Part shown: positions 11,635 through 22,600 of the stretch, in pieces
Layout of the letters: every line of letters begins with the position of its first letter
How positions within the stretch are numbered: the stretch's first letter is position 1
Assembly (NCBI GenBank): GCA_032718475.1
Contig: JAUCBJ010008479.1
Span: 1-47,521 of the forward strand
Origin: Nemertoderma westbladi
Taxonomy: Eukaryota > Xenacoelomorpha > Nemertodermatida > Nemertodermatidae
Direction: 5' to 3'
DNA length: 47,521 nucleotides
The notes under the pieces: model-generated
Database searches by the model: none
Seen by the model: only the letters and a program-made list of their open reading frames with translations
Told to the model about the DNA's origin: nothing
Translations under genes and position numbers: made by a program

Positions 11635-12618
11635 GGAACGCGTAAGCTTCTATGAACCCCCCTTTACTAATACCGGTGTGGATTTATTTGGCCCTATTGA
11701 AGTATATCGTGCTAGGATAGGACTATAGTCAAGCGATGGTGTGTCATCTTTGTCTGTATGACTTGTAGAGCGATCCATCTAGATATGGTGAACGATCTAT
11801 CTACCAACAGCTTCATACTGAGTTTACGCCGACAGATCGCTCGCTTTGGAACTAGCAACACGATGAGATGTGATAAGGGAACGAACTTCATTGGCGCCAA
11901 TAATGAGATCAAGGCTTACGTTAAAGATTGGAACCAAAGACAGGTGGACAATCAGCTAAGGGTAACAGCATCTAGCTGGACCTTCAACGCCGCCGACGCC
12001 CCTTGGTGGGGAGGAATTTGGGAGAGATTAATAAGAAGCGTGAAGACCGCATTTTATTTTATAGTGCCGTGCCGCGCGTATCTCACCGACAAACTTTTGC
12101 GGATGTTAATGGAAGAAATCGCAGCCTATCTTAACGAGAGACCGCTTATGCCAGTCTCATCGAGTCCCGACTCCCTGGAAGCGCTAACACCCGCGCACTT
12201 CCTACTGAAGAAACCTGTAGCCATGCTACCACGATCGGAAATCACGGACGGAGACGAATACTGCCGACAAACTTGGCAACTTATGCAGTTATTATCCCAT
12301 TGTTTCGCTGACCATTTCGAAAAACATTATCTGCCTACGCTACAACTTCGAACCAAGTGGTTTGCGCAGCAAGAAAATGTCAGCGCCGGAGAAATGGTCC
12401 TTATTGTGGGGTCAGATCTTCCACGTAAGCGGTGGCAGAAAGGTCGTATCATCGAGACTCATATCTCCGATGATGGTTTAGTGCGATCGGTAGAACTCAT
12501 CATCATGCGACGTAACTTTAAGAAACCTGGAATTGTATTCGAAATGCAGCAGCTCAATCGCCCAGTTGGTCGTTTATGTTTACTGGAAAGAGACAGAGAA
12601 CTATCCGGAAACTATTGA
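11635..12618 (+). pseudogene. Integrase catalytic core and C-terminal region, element 1
   Basis: From 11635 to 11757 the coding signal lies in another frame (NTGVDLFGPIEV, first catalytic Asp) and meets a TAG near 11728, so at least two indels or nonsense changes fall here. From 11758 the original frame resumes: TCRAIHLDMV, then the second catalytic Asp in CDKGTNF (about 11872) and the Glu in WWGGIWERL (about 12020), completing the DDE triad. The C-terminal part has the BEL/Pao 'PLMPVSSSPDSLEALTPAHFL' segment and a DUF5641-like beta barrel ending at TGA 12616-12618. It catalyses insertion of element DNA; this copy cannot make it intact. Confidence 0.8.
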
Positions 12619-13207
12619 AGGCAAGATACTCTTCCCACAACCACCTCCCTAATCCCGCAAACATCTAGGGACTCCCCAACGTAGAGTTTGGAGTGGGTGT
12701 GTGACTATATTATTTTATATTTGTTTTTATTATTTTTATATTTACGTATGTATTATTATGTAATTTTATAATAATCGTTTTCTTTAATTTTATTTAGTAG
12801 AATGTTATTTTAGCGATTATTTAGTAGAATTAGTGCCATATATATTCGCGTTTATTACTTAATTACTTATATTATATATTTAGTGTAACGGCGAGAAATA
12901 ATTCTTTTTCTCTTTCCTTACTGTCCGTATCATATTATAAATGCGTGACTACAGTAAGATGAAATATCCGTACTTATAAAAGTACAATAAAGCTCCTACT
13001 ATATTCAAGTATTATTGGTAAGCAGAGTATTAGGAATGCAAAGTTCAGATCCTCATGTCTCGGCTAAACCAAGCTCTGGGTAGACCTTGGAAACGACTTG
13101 CCTCTTCTCACTGACATTGCTTCTTGCAATATTGCTCTCATACCGTATATTAAATATTACATATAGTAGCGTGATGTCCCTTTAACAGTAGCGTAAAATT
13201 CAAAATA

Positions 13208-13327
13208 AATCTGTTAAACCCTTTGACCATCTGTAATTCTAGTCGATTAAGATATCGCAGCACCCACCGATATACTTGAAAGACAAAATTCTAGAATCAA
13301 TGGTTAACGTCCCCAGACAAGTTCTGG
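13208..13327 (+). repeat. Structured direct repeat A before ORF3
   Basis: Starts AATCTGTTAAA, contains TTCTAGTCGATTAAGATAT and ends with a hairpin, CCAGA (13313-13317) paired with TCTGG (13323-13327) around the loop CAAGT. Repeat B shares all three features. Confidence 0.7.
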
Positions 13328-13440
13328 AATCAATCGGTGCCCATCTTAAATATTAATTATTTAATATTTATAAAAATCTATTAAGACAAATATAATAGCG
13401 TAAACGCTAAGAAATAAACTTTAGAAAATCTACAATTTAA

Positions 13441-13561
13441 AATCTGTTAAAATTTAGATCCTCTAAAAATTCTAGTCGATTAAGATATTGCAGCACTTAC
13501 CGATACTCTTAAAGGACAAATTTCCTAGAATTAAGGATCCTATTCCCCAGACATGCTCTGG
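13441..13561 (+). repeat. Structured direct repeat B before ORF3
   Basis: Diverged copy of repeat A with the same order of blocks. The hairpin CCAGA (13547-13551) / TCTGG (13557-13561) is kept although the loop changes to CATGC, hinting that the stem is selected. Confidence 0.7.
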
Positions 13562-14456
13562 AATAGAATTGTGTCTATTTTAGTGATAAATAATAAAATT
13601 TACAGGAATAAATTTAAATTCATATCCTCTCATGAATTTGATAAATTGTCATTTTATACAATTTATAACATTCCCAAAATTCCATTAATTAATAGATCAT
13701 GGGAGCGGAGATTTACCCTATTAAGTATATTAGTGTCAGAAAATCTCCAATATATAGTCAATAGCTGATAAAATTCATAAAATCATGTATAAAGGGGAAT
13801 ACTGCAATTAAAGGATTACTATAAAATAGCATCCCAGATCTGTATGCATGAGAATTACCCTAATTCTACCGCTAGCTTTCCATAATGTCACCATAGCAAC
13901 AACCACGCTAGAATTAGAAGCGAGTTAAAAGTAGAATAGAAAACTTGCCCCATTGAATAGCATATGGAATAAATGGCACACTGCTAGTATCCAGGGATAC
14001 ATAATAATAACGTGACATTCTGAAGGCACTTGACTAACGGACAAATGACCCGAATGTGTGACAGAATGTGTACAATTTGTGACAGTTGTGTGGAATTTGT
14101 GCGTTTATAGGTGAATGTTACTATTAAAGTGTGTTTACAGTAGCGAGTCGCAGTTGTGAAAGTAACCCTACCTCTGTAGCAAGAACCTGAAGTAAATCTA
14201 GGCCCTTGGGACGGACAGTGGAGTGACTCACGCTGAGTATTGTTGTCGTTGTGTAGCTACTACGTTGGCGAAAGGCACAGCGGCAACAGTACATTAGCGC
14301 TGAGGAGCTTGCGCTGTCCGGGGGCATTGAGGGGGAGGCAGCGACCGACGACCGCTTGCCTAATTATAATTAATTATAATATCGATAAACTCATATAGCA
14401 GCGATGACTGCGTTGATAGAAGATGATCTTGGTATCAGGGAACGATATACCCTACC

Positions 14457-15906
14457 ATGCAAGCGTTTGTTGATAGTTTAATACGCGGCGACGCTAGTCA
14501 ACCCACTACGGAGGACGATGGCCGTTATATAGAACTGCCAATATCAAAGGAACAACTCACGCGTAAATTGGACTATAGAAAATTCACCGCTCGCTATAAG
14601 CATCGTAATGGTACGTATATGGACTTCTTAACTACTGGTCATCCTATCGATTTACACAATACGGATGATGTAGACACCGAAAGGGAAATGGTTCTATTTA
14701 AATATCATACCCAGCGGAGTCGGAACGATAAACTGAGAATCGAACACGAAAAATTATATTCGAAACTGACTCGAAAGAAAGATGTTGAAGAGCCGGATAA
14801 ACGCAGTGACTTCAACGAATATCTGGAATTATTGAGAGAAACATATCTCAATATAGCCAGTCAACAAAATCTCGAAACTCAATATCCTCAAGGTATACAT
14901 CATGACCCTATGATAGAACTCAAACGACTCTATTTCACTATGATGTATCTTACCACCGATCGACCGCCAATTGTTGTACCGGATAGCTTCGAACAGATGG
15001 AGAAATATTGTAAAACTGGAGAAAGATCACCCGCGTTTCCCCTACAGGACGTGCGTCTTTGGTATTATTGCGATGAATGCCCTAGACCCAACCAACAAAC
15101 GGAAAGACATAAACATCCCCGGAGACGTTGCGCTAAACACCGTTTTACTCGCTATACTTACGGGATTTTCGAGCGAATCTTGTTCGACGTATCACCCGCG
15201 CTCGCTCGACTCAAACGATCCTTAAATAACCGATGATCAGAATTCCGGAATACTTGGTCAGACCTCCTCATTCCCTAGTGAGACCTCAAACTCTTGATCC
15301 TAATAGTATAATGAACTGTACTCACTGTTCAAAGATCTAGTGTTACCCTAACAATTAATCGGTGGCACTCCGGTAGTGGGCTCTCTAGATATTTGCCCAT
15401 CCTACCTAGCCGGATTGGGACGCAGACATTTAATATTGCCGTTTAACCCGTATAATCGTCCCGGTTTAACCCTGATACAACCTGTCATCAAGGCGGAGGA
15501 GAGCGTTGTACGAAACGCGTTAGACGCTATTCGGCAAAGGATCGGAAAATGAACTTACTATTGTTTAGAGAAACGTAAATTGCAGCAGCAAGTTCCAGCA
15601 GTAAACGAATTGGCTTTACCTCAGTTCGATTGGGAAATCCAGAATCTATAAGAAGATTTCGAACTTGGACGACCCTATTCTCTGCGAGAGTTTTTGGACG
15701 AACGCATCCAACGACAAGCGGAGGAAAATCAGCTCGAGGAGAAGCATATCAAAATGGACGAGACACTGACCGTAACCCTAAACCTTTTGATGCAACCTTC
15801 ACCCAGGAGTTATAGACCTCCTAGTAAATTGGCTCACCCCAAAGAGAAAAGGACTCTTGCTAGCCTCAAAAAACTTCGTAAACGCCGTTCACGTAAGAAG
15901 GACTAG
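14457..15906 (+). pseudogene. ORF3 of element 1, internally deleted copy
   Basis: Shares its whole visible sequence with the intact ORF3 at 43434-47521, at roughly 85% amino-acid identity over the first 200 shared residues. The first 259 codons (14457-15236) are intact and supply the N terminus that the other copy loses at the window edge: 54 residues precede the point where the other copy's first Met lies. A one-base change before 15234 ends the frame at TGA. From 15237 to about 15760 the sequence is frameshifted but alignable. Near 15760-15768 it jumps from the coiled-coil region to the extreme C terminus, removing about 910 codons, including the CCHC knuckle. The basic tail (KKLRKRRSRKKD) survives at 15867-15903. 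The function is unknown. Confidence 0.8.
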
Positions 15907-15974
15907 TAGTTTAGAGTATTTTTATATTTTAGAAACTGTGATTTTATATATTTTATTGACTCAAATCCCATTTT

Positions 15975-15984
15975 CTGGGAGCGG
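15975..15984 (+). promoter_or_regulatory. Polypurine tract of element 1
   Basis: CTGGGAGCGG directly abuts the 3' LTR. The same sequence lies at the same place in the minus-strand copy (43356-43365), which supports it as the plus-strand primer site. Confidence 0.7.
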
Positions 15985-17151
15985 TGTAAAAGCTTTTGCG
16001 GACATAACAAGCCATTTTTATCCGCAATATACCGTGTAGGTGTTTTAGCGGACATAACAAGCCATTTTTACCCGCTATGTCTGCATGTGTGCTTTACCGG
16101 ACATAACAAGCCATTTTCTCCGCAATGCGCTTAATACTCTAAAGGCCGGAACTCAGATGACGACATCTACCAGCTGATTTGCTGACGTGGAACTTTCCCT
16201 TGTTCTTTGTTCGGCTCAGCCAATCAGAGCGATTTTCATTTTATGTGGAAAATGAGCCTATGTAAACCGAGCAAGTCTGTGTATGTCAGTAGTAGTGTTT
16301 ATCTTTCTAAGCCCAGAACACCGGCTTAGGATTCTTCTGTACTTCTGTGGAAGTTTCAGACTTTGGCCAGAACATTGGACGGCTTTGATTATTGAAACGT
16401 AAAACTATTACAGGTCATACTACCCCACGGCCATACTCAATGCACTACGATTTGCATAAGTAACATATGCTGATTGTTCACCGCATTATTTTACTGTTTG
16501 TTATAATTGTTATATATGGATGGATATGTTATTGTATTTGGAGAATAACAATAAATAATCATAAACCCCAATCTTCTTGATTACTGAAGGTAAGAGGGAC
16601 CAGTTACCTGTAGCAACTGCGACTTACATTATAGTGGTTTTTATGTGAATTAAATGCTATTTCATAATCCCTACATGTGTCAGTTGCTATCCTCCTTATG
16701 CATGATCAAATTCAGTGATGGTCGGCAGATCAGTGTGAAGTGGTGTGAAGTCGTGTGCAGTAGTGTGACTGTTAATAAAGCATCTCCTAAAGGCGCCTTT
16801 TACGAAACTCAATAGCCATCTAGTTGTGATTAGTATAAGTCATAACTCTGTTTTTATACTTAAAGCGCCTCGTCCTAAAGGAACTGTTAATATTTCCCCG
16901 AAAGTAAATATATTGTCAGAGATTATATAGTAACGATCAATCGAATAATACAGTAGGTCTGCAACGCAATAATAAGTCAAAGCATCCGAATCCAGTCTCC
17001 CTTAACAGTGGGTGAATGGTCGCGCATAGACTGGCTTTGGCTAATGTTATTTCAGTGTAATAAATAATTGTCGTAGGCTAAAGTCGATTTATAAACCAGA
17101 AGACACCTAAAATTGGCAGGTTAAACTGCTAAAGGTCTAAAAGCGCGAACA
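15985..17151 (+). repeat. 3' LTR of element 1
   Basis: 1,167 bp, paired with 1438-2606. AATAAA at 16774-16779. It is followed by the TSD TGTT at 17152-17155. Confidence 0.88.
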
Positions 17152-17155
17152 ATGT

Positions 17156-17290
17156 TACCCTATAAAGTAATTAACCTTACATATTTCTCCTACCTAATAA
17201 AGTAATAAACTTACATAACATATTACCGTATAAAGTAATTAACCTTACATATTATCTAATAAAGTAATTAACCTAACATATTATCTAATT
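17156..17290. repeat. AT-rich tandem repeat, right flank of element 1
   Basis: Four to five units of about 29 bp of the TATCTAATAAAGTAATTAAC type. Related units lie left of element 1, so the array was the insertion target. Confidence 0.7.
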
Positions 17291-17309
17291 GAGTAGTGCG
17301 GTCATCGTA

Positions 17310-18150
17310 GGGTAAGCTTACTACTTCAGTACTTAATATGTTGCACTGCAACAGCTCCTTGATATTTGTAGTAACTTCGCTAACTGCAATAACATTAATT
17401 TCAACCCTAGAAAGTCGAAGGTTATTGTTCTACATAGCGGCTATAGGAAGTATTCTAGAATTTGTACACATTTTAGACTTGGTAGCAATGTATTAGAAGT
17501 AGTTACTAAATTTAAATATTTAGGACATTTCATTACGTCGGATTTCTCCGACGATGTCGATATTAAAGCTCAGACAAGGTCATTGTACTCTCGTGCAAAT
17601 ATTATAATTCGTAAATTCAATTACTGTTCTCATGCAGTTAAGGTTAGACTATTACGTAGCTATTGCTGCAATATTTATTGTAATGCTCTCTGGGCTGATA
17701 CATACTACAGCCAGCGGGTTTTTAATAGTTTGAAAGTAGCCCTTACTAAATCAATAAAGAAACTATTTTGTATTCCTGGCGGTCCTGATTATAGTGCTAG
17801 TAAGATGCTAGTCAGCCTTGGAATCCCCTCTGTTGTTCATTTACATCGCTTTGCCCTGCATAGCTTATTTTCGCGAGTATTCGAGTCGAATAACGAAGTT
17901 CTATGTGCAATTCGATATTACTGCCTAGGCACTTCCGTTATTTATAAGTCATATCGCCGCCTACGAGCATAATCTACTTATATTTATAAGTGTTAAATTT
18001 ATTTAATTAATTATTTATCTACGTATTTACTTACCAATATATAAAATTTGTGCTTTATAGTATTACTTAATTATGTTTAGTGTGTTCCGGTAATCCTAAT
18101 ATGTCCGATTTTTTATGGATGAAATAAAAGAGAAATATAATATAATATCC
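17310..18150 (+). mobile_element. CR1-like LINE, 5'-truncated 3' end
   Basis: From about 17345 to the TAA at 17970-17972 one frame reads as the C-terminal part of a non-LTR reverse transcriptase: FNPRKSKVIVLHSG, FKYLGHFITSDF, then RANIIIRKFNYCS, VRLLRSYC and LFCIPGGPDYSASKMLV. This order (template-grip region, 'YLG', 'LL..F..C', 'LP') is seen in CR1/Jockey-group LINEs. The catalytic YxDD part is missing. About 180 bp of AT-rich 3' UTR follows, ending in a TATAATATAAT run. It is a dead-on-arrival copy. Confidence 0.7.
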
Positions 18151-18284
18151 CCCACGGCCTTGTAGGCTACTTGGCTTGGTACTGTTGGTAGTATTGCAGT
18201 ACTGCAGTATGGGGATGGGCTGTGGATTCGGTAGTCTATTACAGTATTAGCTGGTTGGTCAGTCTGTTAGTGTCAATGCCAATG
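18151..18284. other. Unassigned spacer left of the 8.1 kb DNA transposon
   Basis: No gene or repeat recognised. Confidence 0.5.
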
Positions 18285-18292
18285 GTACTGGT

Positions 18293-18359
18293 CAAGGACT
18301 GCTATACTACAGGACTGGCACACTGAATATCCAGACCCCGCTAGCGGGGTCCATTAGTT
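18293..18359 (+). repeat. Left 67-bp TIR of the P-like transposon
   Basis: Identical to the reverse complement of 26328-26394. Includes the 18-bp palindrome at 18334-18351. Confidence 0.85.
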
Positions 18360-18927
18360 GCAGAATTCCAGTACTGCTGTCTGGCTGTACAACTGTGTAA
18401 TCAACCAAATTACTTAGGCCTATGTACTTTTTTAAACGCAATAATTTTTATTGTCCGTTTATCTCCTTTTTTTGTCCTTTTTTTTGATTTTTTATGTCCT
18501 CCAAAAGTCTAATGTTAGGTTCCATGCTACCGGTTTCTCTACTGCTGTTCTCTCAGGCTATCAGTACCGGTATTAGTATATATAGCACTATTTTGCTGTA
18601 TTGCATATTGTATGTACAGATGTAGGTATAAAGCAGGTATTTCTGTATTTTAGTACCGGTACCGGCACCGGTACTGCTATAGGCCTACTGTGTAGCCTAC
18701 CATTTAAATACGGTAATGGTAGGCCTACCGGTTGTGCTAATAAATTTTAAATAATTGATAGGCCAAACTGGATTGCAGGATTGTGGAAAATGTGGATATA
18801 CCTTTCACATAATTTAGGCCTTTCTGTATTAGTTTTATAATCAATAATGGATCATGACTACTGTCTGAGTAGTGTTACAGAGAGCGGTACCACTACTTCC
18901 AACAGCACAGAAGGCCCGCCTCTGTAA
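18360..18927. other. Non-coding interior, left part of the P-like transposon
   Basis: AT-rich with runs of ACCGGTAC/TAGGCCTAC words; no gene seen. The last 30 bp match the 68-bp minisatellite unit, which is the site where element C inserted. Confidence 0.5.
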
Positions 18928-18932
18928 CCTGC

Positions 18933-19025
18933 CAGTCGGTGAGAAGTCAAAAATTGGACTTCAAGTCCAATTTTAGACTTCAAGTCCAATTTTGGACTCC
19001 AAAGTCCAATATTGGACTTTAGTAC
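18933..19025. repeat. Left TIR and palindromic subterminal array of element C copy 2
   Basis: The terminus is followed by four tandem variants of the 16-bp palindrome. AGTCCAATATTGGACT near 19003-19018 is a perfect palindrome. Confidence 0.75.
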
Positions 19026-19374
19026 AACTCCAAACTGCCAAACTCCAAGTGTACCCATGCTGCCATACTGTATATCGGTATTTAAATCAAAACTGCATCC
19101 CGTATCAGTACATATATAATATTACATAATTACAATGCAACATTATTTTAATGATCAAATTAATTATTATATGTATTATAAACAGGGATCGCACACGTAC
19201 AGTCAGACATCAGTAGTTACTTTTTGCGGTAGTGGTATAGCTTTGCCGTAGCCTTACTGCCTTACTGCCTTAGCGGTGCATACCGCGGTAGCGTCTGAGC
19301 GTAGTGGAGTTATAGCTGTATAGTTCATTGTCATTCATACCCATACTCCCTATTGAAAAGTTTTACATGTACGC

Positions 19375-19645
19375 CGAATACGTTCGGCGCAGCACTAGAA
19401 CTTGCGCCGGGAGCTGGCGCAGAAATGTGCTACGCCGGGTAATGAGCCAGCAGGGTCGGCGCAGAGATGTGCTACGCCGGCGTAGCCGGCGGAGCACTCA
19501 CAATGATAGAGATGCTGCGCTCGGCGCAGCAGACGTCGAAATATTCCCGGCGTCGTCGCTGCAGAAATTGACCCGGCGCCGGATGCCGGAGCAGGAATCA
19601 GCCCAGCACACCCGGCTGCCCGGCGTACATATTTGCCTGGCGCAT
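19375..19645. repeat. GC-rich repetitive left subterminal region
   Basis: Variants of GGCGCAG, TACGCCGG and CCGGCG recur many times in a GC-rich patch unlike the AT-rich surroundings. A similar patch occurs at the opposite end (21830-22040). Open frames here on both strands are compositional. Confidence 0.6.
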
Positions 19646-20159
19646 AAATCATTCGAACCTAGCACCAGGCAGATAGTGAGACTGAGACAGAGCACGACTC
19701 GACAGCAGACATGCGTTCATCAGACCAACAGCACAGCAACACCTGAACACAATAAAACCAACTGGCCATGGATGAGGCAGAATGGAAACTCACACTGGCT
19801 GATTGCAACTGGTCATTTATTTACGTATTTAGCCTTATGCTGTTATGAAGTAGGCAGGTAGGCTATCCTGGCTATCACAGTCCCAGCTATCAGTTGATCA
19901 GTCTAAATTACTATTGGTTAGTCAGTTTATTTATTTACATATTGCTGTATTGTATATGCTATATTTATATTATATTACAGTATTATATTACTTGGATGGT
20001 GACACCGCTGTCATTGAAGCGAACAAATAAAACTGCACATAATAAAACAGGATAAAGTTGAACAGTGAATAAAACAAAACGCCTTATTTATACTATGGCA
20101 ATGGCACTATTGATAATGAAACAATTTATTACTGACATACATGCCTTACAGGCTGATCT

Positions 20160-20910
20160 AGACGCTAGTGGAATGTTGTAACCATTGGAAATTGCAGTCC
20201 TCAGTTCGATGACTCCAAGTGCAAGGTCATTCATCTAGGTTCTAGAAATCCCCAAGCAACTTTTTACACAATGAATGGACGGACACTTTTATCGGCAACC
20301 GAGGAACGTGATTTGGGAATTACATTTACACCAAACTTGTCTTTCACAACTCACTGCACAGACTGCAGCCCCCAGCCCCCAGCCCATGCCATATGCGACA
20401 TATTTATTGCGAAGAACTTTTACATATTTGGAAGCTCCGATGTTTACCCTCTGACCCTGTTATATGTACAAATCCCTTGTTCGGCCTCTCCTTGAATACG
20501 AATCGTCTTGAACAAGTACAACCCCGTGCCACAGTTGTCATATGAAAACCGACTACGTGCACTCAAACTACCGACATTAATATATCGCCGTGTACTAGCC
20601 GACCTTATAACAACATACAAGTTTATCCACGGGATTGACAATTGAGCGAAGTAATTTCTTCCAGTTTCGTTCCGAACTCCACCAATACTCAACACGAGGC
20701 TCTTCCTTGGCACTGTACAAAGTACAAAGTTCGAACTATAGGACTCAAAGGAGATGCAACAAATTTGCAGACAGCGTTGTAAACCTTTGGAATCCTTTAC
20801 CATTACTAGAAAGTGTTGTTAATGCATGTAATACACTTGGTACTCCATGCTTGAACACATTCAAAAATAGACTAGACTGCGAAATGTCCCTTAAAATGAA
20901 TATATAGTGA
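20160..20910 (+). mobile_element. Jockey/CR1-like LINE, C-terminal fragment
   Basis: In shifting frames this reads as the end of a LINE ORF2. FDDSKCKVIHLGSRNP and ERDLGITFTPNLSF lie at about 20195-20345, then at 20635-20907 comes ERSNFFQFRSELH...FADSVVNLWNPLP...LNTFKNRLD, the C-terminal signature of arthropod- and mollusc-type Jockey/CR1 LINEs ('F..R..W N.LP', 'FK..LD'). Several frameshifts break it and the catalytic part is absent. Confidence 0.62.
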
Positions 20911-21012
20911 TTATCCTGTGGCAGTAGAGAAATCTTTCGGATACTGATACAACGATATATTTATCTTATCTATCGTATCTTATTATTACTTTCTATGGAA
21001 CATAAGTTTGTT

Positions 21013-21268
21013 GAATTTTGAATACGATATCATGCAGTATTTAAATGAATACATGTCTCTTGTTGGTACCATCAACTAAAACAGGGGATGGCGGGGGGGG
21101 GGGGGATCAAGTGGGATATGTTTCATTACATACATATTTCAGAATTTTGAATACGATATCATGCAGTATTTAAATGAATACATGTCTCTTGTTGGTACCA
21201 TCAACTAAGACAGGGGATGGCGGGGGGGGGGGGGGGGGGGATCAAGTGGGATATGTTTCATTACATAC
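21013..21268. repeat. Tandem duplication with long poly-G runs
   Basis: Two adjacent, nearly identical ~128-bp units (from GAATACGATATCATGCAG). Each contains GATGGC followed by a G run: 12 G at 21094-21105 and 19 G at 21222-21240. Confidence 0.85.
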
Positions 21269-21372
21269 ATATTTTATTAATTACATACAGTATACTATAT
21301 GCAGGTGCAGTATTATAGATAACAGTTTAGTAAGTGAGAACGTGCCCTTGTCACCGCGTTAAGCATAATATA

Positions 21373-21754
21373 CTAGGTTTAGATTCAGAGACCAATTAAG
21401 GTGACAGAAAAATGGTGGTTTACTGAGTAATATTTCAGCCAACAGGCCTTTATCAAACTCAAACAATCAGATATATCTACCAACAGAGAAGCACAGTACA
21501 GACTCAGAATGCAATTCAAATTTCCCTCTAAAGACTATTGCACCAAAAAAGAAAAGATATACAGTACATCAACTAATTTAATGTTTCTAATTTTAATTGC
21601 ACCAAATTGAAAAATGATTGAAAAAAGTCTATTCTAAATTTTGCGTGTGTCGTAATAGTAAAAAAAAATATATATGAAAAATGTATATAAAGAAATTTTT
21701 TGTACCCGTGATAATTTTTCTGTCACCTTAATTGGTCTCTGAATCTAAACCTAG
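21373..21754. mobile_element. 382-bp MITE with 41-bp TIRs and TA target duplication
   Basis: TIRs 21373-21413 and 21714-21754 start CTAGGTTTAGATTCAGAGAC and are perfect inverted copies. They are flanked by TA (21371-21372 and 21755-21756), as in Tc1/mariner-derived MITEs. The interior is AT-rich and non-coding. Confidence 0.85.
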
Positions 21755-21829
21755 TATATTATAGATAACAGAATAAAGTAAAGGTACCGTACAGTATGTA
21801 TCAGGGAGATTTTTATGTTTTATACCAGT

Positions 21830-22040
21830 CAGCCTGGTGCAGCTTTGAAGAGCCCGCGGAAGATTTTTCACCCGGCGCAGCATTTCGCATTGCACAGAGC
21901 CAGCGCATGATTTTTGCCCCCGGCATGGGCGATGGGCGTGGGTTTGCACAGAGCCAGCGCAGGATTTTTTGCACCCGGCGTGGCTTTGCTCAAAGCCGGC
22001 GCAGGATTTTTGGCACCCGGCGCTGCGTTCGGCGCAGAAA
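21830..22040. repeat. GC-rich tandem units at the right end of the 2.7 kb transposon
   Basis: Three to four diverged ~45-bp units of the GCACAGAGCCAGCGCAGGAT type, each followed by TTTTTGCACCCGGCG. Confidence 0.7.
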
Positions 22041-22164
22041 ATAAAACTTTTCAATAGGGCCCATACTGCCATACCTGTGGTATTTTCGTATGGCAAAAAT
22101 AAGACTACTGTAAACTGTAACCTATTGTGTTATTGAGTTAATGTTTATTAACTAATTGTTTTGA

Positions 22165-22600
22165 TTAGGTTCACTGTGTCAAATACAATGCACACATCTC
22201 TGCATCTCCAACCAAACACTATATAACATTGAAGTTGGAGGTGTCTTATTCAGTCATTGGTTCCCCCAAGCTTGACACTAGAACAAAGCCGCCTCCGCTT
22301 TGCAGGACATCGCTTTAAGTCGTGAGGACCAGTCAGTGCACCTCATGGAGTGAATAAGCATGGTGGACAGCCCATAACTTTCTTGAGACGCATCTTTCTT
22401 ACTGTCTTAAAGGACACTGGCCTTGAAGATGCAGATGATCTAGCAAATGTCATGGGTGATAAGGCTGTAAGAGTGTAAGGGAGTTGTGGAGGCGCACTTT
22501 TGTCAACAAGCCGGCACAGCATTCTTAATACATAATAGGGCCTATATATATACTCCATTTGCAATGAATCATGCCGATTGTAGTAGTAGTATGTGGTGAG
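22165..22600 (+). mobile_element. LINE 3'-end fragment inside element C copy 2
   Basis: Matches 29440-29790 (the LINE in the zinc-finger intron) and, inverted, 595-850. Includes the sequence around GACACTAGAACAAA and CTTTGCAGGACAT. Degenerate. Confidence 0.68.

Larger units (their letters stand above)
12619..14456 (+). other. Spacer between pol and ORF3, element 1
   Basis: 1.8 kb, mostly AT-rich, with no credible gene. It holds two diverged 120-bp direct repeats with a conserved stem-loop (separate entries), and short open frames on both strands that look like chance. A separate promoter or splice acceptor for ORF3 would be expected here; none can be assigned by eye. An ATG at 14404 opens a different frame that stops after 26 codons. 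Confidence 0.55.
1438..17151 (+). mobile_element. Element 1: very large BEL/Pao LTR retrotransposon with an extra 3' gene
   Basis: Two direct LTRs (1438-2606 and 15985-17151) begin TGT and end ACA. They are flanked by TGTT at 1434-1437 and 17152-17155, a 4-bp TSD. Between them, in order, are gag with three zinc knuckles, an aspartic protease, a BEL/Pao-type reverse transcriptase (FMDD), RNase H and integrase, then a 1.8 kb spacer, a deleted ORF3 and a polypurine tract. The domain order PR-RT-RH-IN and the protein motifs place it in BEL/Pao. By eye the LTRs differ at about 25 sites, near 2%, so it is not new. Coding regions carry several stops and frameshifts, so this copy is inactive. No tRNA primer site was recognised after the 5' LTR. 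Confidence 0.9.
19348..22059. mobile_element. 2.7 kb DNA transposon inserted in element C copy 2
   Basis: Ends in 18-bp perfect TIRs, CCCTATTGAAAAGTTTTA (19348-19365 and the complement at 22042-22059), flanked by the 8-bp TSD CCCATACT (19340-19347 and 22060-22067). The left copy of element C lacks the whole block at the corresponding site (about 945-960), which confirms an insertion. The inner ends are GC-rich with repeated GGCGCAG words. It contains a Jockey-like LINE fragment, a poly-G tandem duplication and a TA-flanked MITE, but no transposase. The 8-bp TSD suits hAT or P; the TIR is not one I can assign. Confidence 0.82.

Noticed and set aside
19328-19861. 177-residue Arg-rich frame
   Set aside because: It starts in element C, crosses the TIR of the 2.7 kb transposon and runs through GC-rich repeats; no domain.
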